A stretch of 64,000 bases of DNA from Shewanella maritima (GTDB lineage: Bacteria > Pseudomonadota > Gammaproteobacteria > Enterobacterales > Shewanellaceae). Below the pieces are notes generated by a model that saw nothing but the letters and a program-made list of their open reading frames with translations, did not search any database and had not been told where the DNA came from. The stretch is from contig NZ_CP036200.1 in NCBI RefSeq assembly GCF_004295345.1, positions 1,674,001-1,738,000 of the forward strand, written 5' to 3'. Shown one piece after another: positions 37,546 through 45,830 of this stretch. Position numbers and translations under genes: made by a program. The number at the start of each line of letters is the position of its first letter. Positions within the stretch are counted from its first letter, which is position 1.

Positions 37546-38724
37546 CTAAATCAGCGTGATCACAGCGCCGATTGCGGCAAATCCAGCTACCAACACGACA
37601 ATGTGCGGCTTGATGATTTTCAGCAGCGCAAAGCCAAGTACTACCAGCCCCATATCCACGGGGCTCAAGACGGCAGATGTAAATACCGGAGAGTAAAGTG
37701 CGGCAAACAGTAAGCCAACCACAGCAGCATTAACTCCGCCAATAGCCGCTGAAATCACTGGTCTTTGACTGATGGCATGCCAGCTTTTAAGTCCTACCAG
37801 CATCAGTAAAAAACCCGGCAAAAAGATGGCTAGTGTTGCGACAATAGCACCAAGGATCGGCGACTCTAACCAGATATCTGCACCTAAAAAGGCCGCTAAA
37901 GCGAACATAGGGCCTGGGATCGCCTGCGCCAAGGCGTAGCCAGTTAAAAAGCGCTCTGGCGAGACTAACTCACCCACATTCGACTCAAGTAATGGTAGGA
38001 CTACATGACCGCCACCAAACACTAAGCTACCAACTTGATAAAACTGGGCAAACACTTGCCCCAGACTGTGGTGTTTATCAATTAACAAAACTGATGCAAT
38101 CAAGCCTAAAACAAACACAGCTAACCAGACATAGTTGAGCTTGATAGGCTGTGCTTGAAACTGGGCGAGCTGATCAATGTCTGCCGTTTTGGGCTCACGA
38201 TTAAGCGTCATCACCCCAACAAATGCGGCAACAAGTAACACCAGAATTTGCGTAGCCATTGCAGGGAAGATAATCAAAGTAATAGCAGTAAAGGCAGCAA
38301 TGAGCTGCGCAGCACTGCGCTGGCAAAATTGCTTAAACATGCCCAAAGTGGCATCGGCAACGATGACTACTGCAAGTAATTTGAGCCCATGGATCATGCC
38401 CTGCACCGCAGGCATATCTAGCCATTTAGCACTGGTAACAGCCAGCAAGAACAGCAGTAAAAACGAAGGTAAGGTGAAGCCAACAAATGCAGCAAAACCA
38501 CCAAGCAAGCCACCTCTATGATAACCAATGGCAAAACCAACCTGACTCGATCCTGGGCCAGGCATAAACTGACTTAACGCAACGAGACTGGCATATCGTT
38601 TATCATCAAGCCATTGCAGCTCTTCAACAAATGCTTTGCGAAAATAGCCAATATGGGCTGCAGGCCCACCAAAACTGACTAAACCTAAGGCTAAAAAGCG
38701 GGTAAAAATCTGCCAATAAATCAT
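37546..38724 (-). CDS. chrA: Chromate transporter, two-domain ChrA type
   Basis: From the ATG at 38724 (AAAGG ribosome-binding site upstream; a more distal ATG at 38769 lies inside a dispersed repeat and is rejected) the product is 392 aa. It contains two CHR domains. The N-terminal signature is FGGPAAHIGYFRKAFVEE with SQFMPGPGSSQVGFAIGY; the C-terminal half has GSLVFGGGHVVLPLLE and AQAIPGPMFALAAFLG. About ten TM segments are expected. ChrA exports chromate by a proton-coupled mechanism. No other chromate-resistance genes adjoin it. Confidence 0.9.
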   Translation of the reverse strand: MIYWQIFTRFLALGLVSFGGPAAHIGYFRKAFVEELQWLDDKRYASLVALSQFMPGPGSSQVGFAIGYHRGGLLGGFAAFVGFTLPSFLLLFLLAVTSAKWLDMPAVQGMIHGLKLLAVVIVADATLGMFKQFCQRSAAQLIAAFTAITLIIFPAMATQILVLLVAAFVGVMTLNREPKTADIDQLAQFQAQPIKLNYVWLAVFVLGLIASVLLIDKHHSLGQVFAQFYQVGSLVFGGGHVVLPLLESNVGELVSPERFLTGYALAQAIPGPMFALAAFLGADIWLESPILGAIVATLAIFLPGFLLMLVGLKSWHAISQRPVISAAIGGVNAAVVGLLFAALYSPVFTSAVLSPVDMGLVVLGFALLKIIKPHIVVLVAGFAAIGAVITLI

Positions 38725-38755
38725 GTGGCTAACCTTTTTTATATCTATTGTATTT

Positions 38756-38789
38756 ATACCGATCAGCACAAGTATGTGAACATACTTAC
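38756..38789. repeat. Truncated copy of the ATACCAATCAGC repeat
   Basis: ATACCGATCAGCACAAGTAT continues into a small hairpin AAGTATGT/ACATACTT. It is related to the element at 16951 and to the left end of the element at 45599, and lies just upstream of the chromate transporter gene. Confidence 0.6.
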
Positions 38790-39007
38790 AGGCTCAAACG
38801 CTGATGTTTCACGCTAAATAGTATGACAGATATATGACAACTTAATGAACAATTGGGGAGCGCCCAAAGTGACTAAATGACTATGTGAGAAAAGTGTCTA
38901 AGTGAAAAAGCGCTCATGTGAGAGTTGAGAAATGGCAGCCAACAACAAAAAAGAGCAGTGATGTACTGCCCAATCTATTGGCGTCTGTCCAAAGCACTGA
39001 GCCTATA

Positions 39008-39439
39008 TTAGTCTTTCATCAGAGCCAGAGTCTTGTCACACAGCGCTTTGAGTTGTTGCAACTCTTCCATCTCGCCACCGACTTTACAACGCATTAAACC
39101 AGGGATTTCACTGGCTTGTTGCTTGAGCGCTTGTCCTTCTTCAGTGAGGTGTAACACACGAACACGCTCATCTTGTTCACTGCGCCCGCGCAACACTAAC
39201 CCCTTTGCCTCTAGGCGTTTTAACAAGGGAGTTAATGTACCTGAATCGAGATGCAGCTGTTCACCTAAGGTTTTCACACTAATGCCAGAGGTTTGCCACA
39301 ACACCATCATCACTAGATATTGTGGGTACGTCAGAGAAATCGACTCAAGTAAAGGTCTGTAAGCACGCACCATCGCGTTAGTTAAACTATAAAGCGAGAA
39401 GCAAACCTGATTCTCTAACATTAACTCGGGTTGTTTCAT
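39008..39439 (-). CDS. ohrR: OhrR-type MarR family organic-peroxide regulator, two-Cys
   Basis: From the ATG at 39439, with an AAGAGC ribosome-binding site, the product is 143 aa; the longer frame from 39568 is not supported. Family features are LENQVCFSLYSLTNAMVRAY with the peroxide-reactive Cys13, the winged helix (LYTLGEQLH-like SVKTLGEQLHLDSGTLTPLL) and SEQDERVRVLHLTEEG. Other cysteines are at 118 and 134. The Cys13-Cys118 spacing of 105 equals that of the Xanthomonas two-Cys OhrR pair (22 and 127), suggesting disulphide-based sensing. The usual ohr partner gene is not adjacent. Confidence 0.87.
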   Translation of the reverse strand: MKQPELMLENQVCFSLYSLTNAMVRAYRPLLESISLTYPQYLVMMVLWQTSGISVKTLGEQLHLDSGTLTPLLKRLEAKGLVLRGRSEQDERVRVLHLTEEGQALKQQASEIPGLMRCKVGGEMEELQQLKALCDKTLALMKD

Positions 39440-39522
39440 ATTAAAGCTCTTACTTAATGGCGTGATGCTCAGCTCACTCAGCTGACCAAACACGCTTTTG
39501 CAACACAAAGTGAGATGTAGAT

Positions 39523-39547
39523 CATTTAATTGTACACAATCTAAATG
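39523..39547. promoter_or_regulatory. Candidate OhrR operator
   Basis: ATTTAATTGT and ACAATCTAAAT flank a central AC, an imperfect inverted repeat like known AT-rich OhrR boxes (TACAATT-AATTGTA). It lies about 85-110 nt upstream of the ohrR ATG, so autoregulation is plausible. Confidence 0.4.
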
Positions 39548-39568
39548 TGGTTTTGCACAGAAATGCAA

Positions 39569-39759
39569 AAATTAGCTATTTGGCGAAAATTTTTCCTTTA
39601 GCTAAACTTAAAAGGGCCGATAAACAAAGAGAGTAAAATGGCTCGCCAAACATTTGATAGCGAATCGATGACTAACAGCCATTAAGTAACGACTCTCCCT
39701 TGCCCTTTAACTTTGCATTCGTTGAAGGCATGATTTCTAAGCTGAAACTTGAGGTAAGT
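39569..39759. other. Spacer upstream of the small YjfB-like gene
   Basis: This continues the 320-nt divergent gap between ohrR and the small protein gene. It is AT-rich, and I see no gene; one in-frame upstream ATG at 39700 lacks a ribosome-binding site. Confidence 0.35.
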
Positions 39760-39945
39760 ATGACTATTTCAGTAAATGCACCGTCGTCAATGCCGACCAA
39801 TATTGACTCAGGCAACAGCCTTAAAGTTGCGGTAATGGCAAAAGAACAACAAAAGGTCGAAGGCGACATTGCCATGCAGTTGATTGAAGCTGCGGTACCT
39901 CCGCCAACAGGCAATTCAGGCCATAACATCAACGTTAAAGTCTAA
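39760..39945 (+). CDS. Small YjfB-like putative motility protein
   Basis: The ATG at 39760 has a well-placed GAGG (TTGAGGTAAGT) and gives 61 aa: MTISVNAPSSMPTNI, a helical VAVMAKEQQKVEGDIAMQLI and a closing PPPTGNSGHNINVKV. The helix plus the Pro/Gly-Asn-hydrophobic tail resembles the YjfB_motility family of tiny proteins. The function is uncertain; a motility link comes only from the family name. A strong terminator follows. Confidence 0.6.
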   Translation: MTISVNAPSSMPTNIDSGNSLKVAVMAKEQQKVEGDIAMQLIEAAVPPPTGNSGHNINVKV

Positions 39946-39971
39946 TTCCAACAAAAAGTTCAAAATGACAA

Positions 39972-40000
39972 AAAGCCATGTGTTCTGCACATGGCTTTTT
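39972..40000. terminator. Bidirectional terminator
   Basis: AAAGCCATGTG pairs with CACATGGCTTT around a 5-nt loop, with A-rich and T-rich flanks. It separates the small YjfB-like gene from the converging DUF3581 gene. Confidence 0.85.
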
Positions 40001-40042
40001 AATGTCTGATTTCAGTAAATATTAGCTAAACATCAACAGCAC

Positions 40043-40753
40043 TTAAGCCGCTTTACGCCCTTCATAGGCTTGGCACATTTGCTCAACTTTGTCTTCTTCA
40101 AGCTCGCGCAGACCGCTTAGCACCAGGGTTTTAACACCAGTACCTATCACTCTTCCTTGGCTCGTAAGCTCGAAATTCAGGGTAACGTCACCGCGCTTGC
40201 CATCGACTTTTAGGGTTTGCTCCACCAACTCTAAGCTCATCTCTTCAAAGCTAAAGTCGGTTAGCTCAAATGCCATACTCTCGTATATAACAAGCGGACG
40301 GGCAGGATTGATCATCACTTGATGCTCACGCATCAAGGGAACTAACACGTGGATAAAGTTAAGCCCAGAAAATGCCACATAGCTCTTAATAAATGCGGCT
40401 TTTTGAGTGTCACACTCACATAGCTCGCCAGAACGGCTGACATTCAAATATGACTTGCCGTTCGTGTCTTGAATATTAAAGCTGTCGCCGACACTAGGGT
40501 CTAAAAGCAGCTCGACATTATCGCCCACCATACCCTCAAAATTAAATTGCATGTTTTGGCTCAGCCCGTGTTCCGTCAGCACTAACGCAAACAGTAAATC
40601 ACCAGGCACGCAGAAACGCTTTGCACCAACGTCATGAATTGGGTTGTAGTCTCCAGCAACATTTTTTGCGAAGTCACTGGCTTGCTGCGCACTGATCACC
40701 ACTTTGCTGGCATCCTGCTGCAGTTGTTTTGAGTAGTATGGAGATAAAAACAT
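40043..40753 (-). CDS. DUF3581 family protein (hotdog-like)
   Basis: The 236-aa protein has near residue 28 the segment AKNVAGDYNPIHD, which resembles the catalytic (D/H) motif of MaoC-type hotdog hydratases, and a second half beginning near residue 120. It is recognised as the DUF3581 family of marine gammaproteobacteria. No signal peptide is visible. Its enzymatic role is unproven. Confidence 0.8.
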   Translation of the reverse strand: MFLSPYYSKQLQQDASKVVISAQQASDFAKNVAGDYNPIHDVGAKRFCVPGDLLFALVLTEHGLSQNMQFNFEGMVGDNVELLLDPSVGDSFNIQDTNGKSYLNVSRSGELCECDTQKAAFIKSYVAFSGLNFIHVLVPLMREHQVMINPARPLVIYESMAFELTDFSFEEMSLELVEQTLKVDGKRGDVTLNFELTSQGRVIGTGVKTLVLSGLRELEEDKVEQMCQAYEGRKAA

Positions 40754-40859
40754 ATTATTCTTTTTGTAAATTTCAGTGAGTAAAAGTCAATAGCCTTGCA
40801 GTTTACTGTAACTTTAGCAAATCACTCACCCGATGACTTGGATAAAGGCTATTAGGAAG

Positions 40860-41957
40860 TTAGGAGTGCGAACGTTGCTTTAATCGTGCTGCATAGCGTT
40901 TCAGCGTAGCAGTTATCACGGCGAACGATTGCTTAAACGGATTGATGTAAATGCCAGTAAGGCTGTCATGCCCCACTTTGTAGCTCACGCCAATATCGAG
41001 TTGCTTTGACGGCACTTCACTTGCCCACACTAACGAGCCAAAAGCGCGATCCCATATGGCTAGAGCGCTGCCTAAATTCTTGTCTCTGTGAGCTAGCGCT
41101 TTACTGTGATGAATTTGATGTTGCGCAGGGCTGATTAACCAACCTTCAAGTCTATCGCCCCAACTTAACCAAATGTGACTATGACGTAAGTTAGAACCAA
41201 ACACATTGAACAAAAACACAAATACATTAGCGCCAAGTACATCGTACATTTTTAAATTAGGACCAAAAAGGTAGTAACCAATGCCCACTGCTGTACCTTG
41301 TGCTAGCGCCATGCGACAGGCATAAAAATAACTCTCTATGGGGTGAGAGCGATAAATAGTAAATGGTGTTAAAACGCTAGCACTATGATGCACCGCGTGT
41401 ATTGGCCACAGAAAAGGGATTTTGTGTAGCGCCAGATGTAGTAAGTAGCGGCTAAAGTCATCTAATAAAAATAACAATACGGTGAAGATTGCCATAACCA
41501 AAACCGCATTGTTGCTAACGGGCTCTATTACGCCAAACAGCCACTCAAGACCATCACTTACAGATAAAGCAATCGGCACCATAGTGACAATGAGAGGCGC
41601 AAATATCGCGGCCTTAATCAGCTTATTAAACACCAACAACCAGTAATCATGGCGAGCAGATTTAGCCAAATAGATGTGTTTAGGGAATAAAAAGCCTAGC
41701 AAGCCCTTAAATGATTTTGCAGGCCTAGGCTTGTCTGTTGAATTAGTCTGACCTGTTGAATCAGTTTGCACTGATGAATTAGCAGCATGCCAATACACAG
41801 GTAAAGCAAGTAGCACAGCACCCAGCAAATACCCTATGTAAATGCGCTTATTGGCATCAAATGGGTAACTGACAAGCTGACCAAGCTCAGCAACACCTGC
41901 AGATAAAACGCCCACTAACACATCAGCAGTTATGGATAACACATCAACAGCAGACAA
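40860..41957 (-). CDS. Fatty acid hydroxylase/sterol desaturase-family membrane protein
   Basis: The 365-aa protein starts at TTG 41957, supported by an AGGAGA 5 nt upstream. TM segments lie near 35-55, 108-135, 150-165 and 210-250. The di-iron histidine motifs of the superfamily are present: HLALHK, HAVHHS and, further on, LRHSHIWLSWG and HQIHHS. It should be an inner-membrane oxygenase acting on a lipid. It lies 92 nt downstream of the TonB receptor gene on the same strand, possibly the last gene of the iron-uptake unit. The substrate is unknown. Confidence 0.88.
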   Translation of the reverse strand: MSAVDVLSITADVLVGVLSAGVAELGQLVSYPFDANKRIYIGYLLGAVLLALPVYWHAANSSVQTDSTGQTNSTDKPRPAKSFKGLLGFLFPKHIYLAKSARHDYWLLVFNKLIKAAIFAPLIVTMVPIALSVSDGLEWLFGVIEPVSNNAVLVMAIFTVLLFLLDDFSRYLLHLALHKIPFLWPIHAVHHSASVLTPFTIYRSHPIESYFYACRMALAQGTAVGIGYYLFGPNLKMYDVLGANVFVFLFNVFGSNLRHSHIWLSWGDRLEGWLISPAQHQIHHSKALAHRDKNLGSALAIWDRAFGSLVWASEVPSKQLDIGVSYKVGHDSLTGIYINPFKQSFAVITATLKRYAARLKQRSHS

Positions 41958-42049
41958 GGGGTTCTCCTACAACGATTTCCCTACGACAACTAAAACAGGC
42001 TGACTGCTTATTAACACACATAAAAAGCAGTCAGCTTTATCATCAGCGG

Positions 42050-44344
42050 TTAGAACTGGTACTGATAACCTAGCTGAAACTGCTGCGGCTTACTAGGGCG
42101 TGCACCATAAGGGCGACGACTAACAATTTCTTGGTTATCGAGCACGTTGTCCGCCTTTAAATACACCTTACCAAAGGTGTCAAAGTCATAACTTGCCGAC
42201 ATATCCAGTGTAGTCAACGCCTTGGTTTTAACGCCTGATAACACCACGCCTTCACCCGAAGCTTCTAGCATCTCGCCAACATAGCGCACAACCAAGTTTA
42301 CATCCCAAGATTGTGCTTGCAGACCTAAGCCAAGTGACGCCTGATTTTCTGGCAGGTATGGCAGTTTATCGCCCGCGGTCACACTCCCCCACATATCAAA
42401 ACCCGAGTCAAAACTGGTTTTAAATTCTGACTGAGTATGGGTGTATGACAACGACACAGGCACATCGATATCATCAGTTAATGCTAGGGTATAGCTTGAG
42501 GTTAGCTCTAAACCTAAAATATCAACTTCACCGCCATTAAATTCAGTGTCATCGTCGCTACCACAACTAGAGAACTGACAGCCCTCTTTTAGATTGCTGA
42601 TATCGTTGAAAAAGCCCACTAGCTCAACACTCACGTCACCATTGTTAAAGCGACCGCCAAACTCGTAGTTAATGCTGCTTTCGGTTTCAATGCTTGGATC
42701 TTGCTTTGGGCTAGTCGGCAAGAAGCCTTCATGCACACCAAAAAGTAAACCAGCGTTGTCATTTAATGCATAGTATAGGCTTAAGCTCGGCAGCCAGATA
42801 CGGGTCGATTTATCAAGGTAATCGCCCTCTTTACCAGGCGCGCGATTTTGATATTCAGACTCAATAAACTCACCACGAATACCCGCTGTCACGTCAAGAT
42901 CACCAAAGGTCATAGTGTCTTTAGCGTAAATAGAGACAGCACTGGTTTTCTCGCGATCTGTGGTTGCGGCCTGCGTCGGATTACCATCACTCACAAGCTT
43001 GGCTGATTGCATCACAAAACTATCAGTGGTGTGGTTACGCTCAATTTGGTCTTGATGAAAACGCACGCCCAAATCAACATTATGCTTAATATCAAACCAG
43101 TCGAGATCAAAGCTTAAATCAGACTGGATACCTTGTGAGTAATAGCTGCGGTCATTATCACCTAGAATCAGCTTTTCATACTCGGCAACACTATCTTGGC
43201 GACCCGTTAGGATCTGATAGTAACTTTGGTTAACTTCATCTGCGTCAGGGTTGGCTAGGATCTCCTGCAGTGAGCGCGTCACAACCGGTGCACCGCCTTT
43301 AAAGCCATTAATTTTGAACCAAGAGCGGTCAAAATTGTGGCGATAGGCGCGAGTGATCACCTCAAAATCATCACCACTAATAAAATGACTTAATTGGAAC
43401 TGACTGTGAGTCCAATCCATTTTATCAAGGCTACTCGCCACATAACGGCGATTAGGATTCGCGTTAAAGTCAGCATCGGTTAAACCAAGGTAAGTTTCAT
43501 TTGAGGTTTCATTGGCATAAGCCAGTTTTAACTCAAATACTTGATCAAAACGCTTACCCGCTAGGTCATAACGCAGCTTTGCCATCACATCTGATTTTTC
43601 AAAACCGGTATCACCGCCATTATCTAGCTGCTTAAAGCCATCAGCGCGCACATGAGCTGCTTCAACTAAAAAGCCAAAGTTGTCGATGGTATTACCATAA
43701 TGGCCGTGAGCTTTTTGATAACCATCAGTTCCCACAGCAACGTCTATCATGCCTTCGCTGACTTGCGGTACTGCGCGAGTCACCATATTCAGCGAACCCG
43801 CCACCGTATTGGGGCCGTATTTAATACCAGCTGGACCTTTGAATACCTCGATTGAGGTCATCTTGCTCATCATAGGGAAGTAGTAGGCTGACGCCGCCGA
43901 ATAAGGAGCTGGGCCAATCAGCACACCGTCTTCCATGATGTTAATCTTTTTACTGCGCTCAGGTGTTGCACCGCGAAAACCAATATTAGGGCGCAGGCCA
44001 TAACCGTCTTCTTCACGGATATTCACACCAGGCATTTGATACAAAATGCGGTTGATATCATCGAACTTGAACTTTTCTAACTCGAGTTCATCAATCAAAG
44101 TTGCAGAGCCTGACTCACGGCTGATGCCCTGTTTACGCCCTACAATTTGCATTTTCTCGATGTAAGCATCGTTTACCGTCGCTTGCTCACTTGCCTGCTC
44201 TTCACTAGTACCTTGGGCACTGGCGCTTTGCTCTACATTTGGAGTGTCAGTGGTCTGAGAGTATGCCGGCAGTGCATACACAGAGCCAAACAGCGCTGCT
44301 TGAATGGCGACAGCCAGTGATAACTTTTTATTTAAGGTCAACAT
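42050..44344 (-). CDS. TonB-dependent outer-membrane receptor
   Basis: The 764-aa protein has a signal peptide ending near YS/Q (residue 29), a plug domain at about 75-190 (INRILYQMPGVNIRE, NIGFRGATPERSKKI, VFKGPAGIKYGPNTVAGSLN) and a beta-barrel ending in aromatic F (QFQLGYQYQF). Its plug resembles ferric-citrate-type (FecA) receptors. It starts at the stop of the imelysin gene (shared base at 44344), so it is translationally coupled. Iron uptake is inferred from this coupling. Confidence 0.92.
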   Translation of the reverse strand: MLTLNKKLSLAVAIQAALFGSVYALPAYSQTTDTPNVEQSASAQGTSEEQASEQATVNDAYIEKMQIVGRKQGISRESGSATLIDELELEKFKFDDINRILYQMPGVNIREEDGYGLRPNIGFRGATPERSKKINIMEDGVLIGPAPYSAASAYYFPMMSKMTSIEVFKGPAGIKYGPNTVAGSLNMVTRAVPQVSEGMIDVAVGTDGYQKAHGHYGNTIDNFGFLVEAAHVRADGFKQLDNGGDTGFEKSDVMAKLRYDLAGKRFDQVFELKLAYANETSNETYLGLTDADFNANPNRRYVASSLDKMDWTHSQFQLSHFISGDDFEVITRAYRHNFDRSWFKINGFKGGAPVVTRSLQEILANPDADEVNQSYYQILTGRQDSVAEYEKLILGDNDRSYYSQGIQSDLSFDLDWFDIKHNVDLGVRFHQDQIERNHTTDSFVMQSAKLVSDGNPTQAATTDREKTSAVSIYAKDTMTFGDLDVTAGIRGEFIESEYQNRAPGKEGDYLDKSTRIWLPSLSLYYALNDNAGLLFGVHEGFLPTSPKQDPSIETESSINYEFGGRFNNGDVSVELVGFFNDISNLKEGCQFSSCGSDDDTEFNGGEVDILGLELTSSYTLALTDDIDVPVSLSYTHTQSEFKTSFDSGFDMWGSVTAGDKLPYLPENQASLGLGLQAQSWDVNLVVRYVGEMLEASGEGVVLSGVKTKALTTLDMSASYDFDTFGKVYLKADNVLDNQEIVSRRPYGARPSKPQQFQLGYQYQF

Positions 44345-45582
44345 TAGTCGTTATCTCCTGCTGAAGTTTGTGGCAGCTCTAACGCCAGAGTATTGATAAA
44401 GTCTGACTTTAACTGGTCAGTAACGGCTTTAACCTCACCGTGTGTGGTGATAACTTGCTGCTCGTTATCGGTTAAGGTTTGCGAAAGCGATGCTTGATAA
44501 GCACTGGCATCAGCTATTGCGGCATCTATTGCTGCAGTGATCTTGTCAGCGGTTTCCTGAGCATCTTCGTCAATCAGGTAATCGTCAAAGCCGATGCCCT
44601 CATCACCTTGATAAAGTGCTTTTAATGCTTGCAGGTTGCTAACGATATTTTCAATTGAGTGCATTGCAATTGGCGACTCAACATCTTCAACACACACGCT
44701 TGTGCCGCATGAGTTAGCAAATTGCCCAAGTGGCGTTGCTAACTTGGCATCTTTGGTCACGCTATCAATATAAAACAAAGCATCACTTAGCTTATTTACC
44801 GCTGCATGCACAGTTTCAAACTCACTGCCTGCTGTGCCAGCTTGTTTTAATTTGGCAGCGTAGCCGTCAGATGCCGTCCATTCACTGACTAACTCGTTGG
44901 CGTTGTTATTAATATCGGTTGCCACTTCAACAGCAAACTCACAGCGAGCAATGCGGCGCGAGTCATCGGTGCGATTATCCCAACCATCAGGCACAACTGA
45001 GCCTGTACAAGTATGTTCAAGGCTTTGGCTAAATAGCAGATGCTCAAGCGCTAACATGCCTTTACGAGCGGGTGTGCGCGTAGCAATGTCATAAGGCACG
45101 CCATTAATATCGCCTTTTTCAAACGACACCACGTCTAGGTCTACGCCGCAGCTACTCTTTACTGGCCAAGAGTAAATCTTGTTTCTTAACGCACCGTCAT
45201 TAGCCAGAAGCGGGCCAATTTGCATGAGTTCAACACGCTGCCATTGCGTCATTGCATCGCGCCAGCTTTGTTTAGCAGAAGCTACCGCCTGGTCATAAGC
45301 GTTTTGATCCACATTTCCTTGCTGAAAAGCAGACTCAGCGCTACACATAGCACTAAGTTGTTGCTGCTGCGTGCTACTTACTTGAGCGAGTTGCTCGAAA
45401 GTTGGGGTAATAACACCATCAACAATATTGGCAACCAGTGCCGCCTGATCAAAGTCACCTGTGGTGTCACCACCATTGCCATAATCTGGGCCAACTTCGC
45501 TGCTAGTGCTCTCTCCGCAGCCTGTAGCAAGCGCGGCTGTCATCGCCAAAAATAGGCTCGATAATACAGTACGATATTGCAT
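44344..45582 (-). CDS. Imelysin-family lipoprotein
   Basis: From the ATG at 45582, with an AAGGGA ribosome-binding site, the product is 412 aa. It has a lipoprotein signal (lipobox ATGC), an imelysin helical domain with AKQSWRDAMTQWQRVELMQI near 100 and the GxHxxE-like GMLALEHLLFSQ near 185, and a second helical half. Imelysins are iron-regulated envelope proteins. The longer frame from 45612 begins inside a dispersed repeat and is rejected. It is coupled to the TonB receptor. Confidence 0.88.
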   Translation of the reverse strand: MQYRTVLSSLFLAMTAALATGCGESTSSEVGPDYGNGGDTTGDFDQAALVANIVDGVITPTFEQLAQVSSTQQQQLSAMCSAESAFQQGNVDQNAYDQAVASAKQSWRDAMTQWQRVELMQIGPLLANDGALRNKIYSWPVKSSCGVDLDVVSFEKGDINGVPYDIATRTPARKGMLALEHLLFSQSLEHTCTGSVVPDGWDNRTDDSRRIARCEFAVEVATDINNNANELVSEWTASDGYAAKLKQAGTAGSEFETVHAAVNKLSDALFYIDSVTKDAKLATPLGQFANSCGTSVCVEDVESPIAMHSIENIVSNLQALKALYQGDEGIGFDDYLIDEDAQETADKITAAIDAAIADASAYQASLSQTLTDNEQQVITTHGEVKAVTDQLKSDFINTLALELPQTSAGDND

Positions 45583-45598
45583 AAAATTCCCTTGTATA

Positions 45599-45760
45599 AT
45601 ACCAATCAGCACAAGTAGATGAACATTCTTACTGGCTAAAACCGCTTATAACTGCGTTAGAAATTTTGAAGCTAGAACCACTAGCTCGCTGCAATTTCTG
45701 CCTTGTTCTAAGCAATTTTCTCTGCGTAACCTCTGCTCACTTATTTATCCTGACTGGTAT
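45599..45760. mobile_element. 162-bp MITE-like repeat element
   Basis: The element starts ATACCAATCAGCACAAGTAG and ends CCTGACTGGTAT, an imperfect terminal inverted repeat (ATACCAATCAG against ATACCAGTCAG). It is related to the shorter copies at 16951 and 38756. It sits between the DUF4856 and imelysin genes and ends 16 nt before the imelysin ATG, so it lies in that gene's 5' region. It has no coding capacity. Confidence 0.7.
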
Positions 45761-45830
45761 AAAAACAACAAAAGCTCGGCACCCTAAAGTGCCAAGCTTT
45801 CCTCTTTATGAGGTAGTTCGTTTAACTGAA

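Noticed and set aside
38725..38769. Upstream start for the chromate transporter at 38769
   Set aside because: The extension falls in a dispersed repeat, and the ATG at 38724 has a ribosome-binding site.
39440..39568. N-terminal extension of the OhrR protein
   Set aside because: The family starts close to the reactive Cys, and the extension covers the likely operator.
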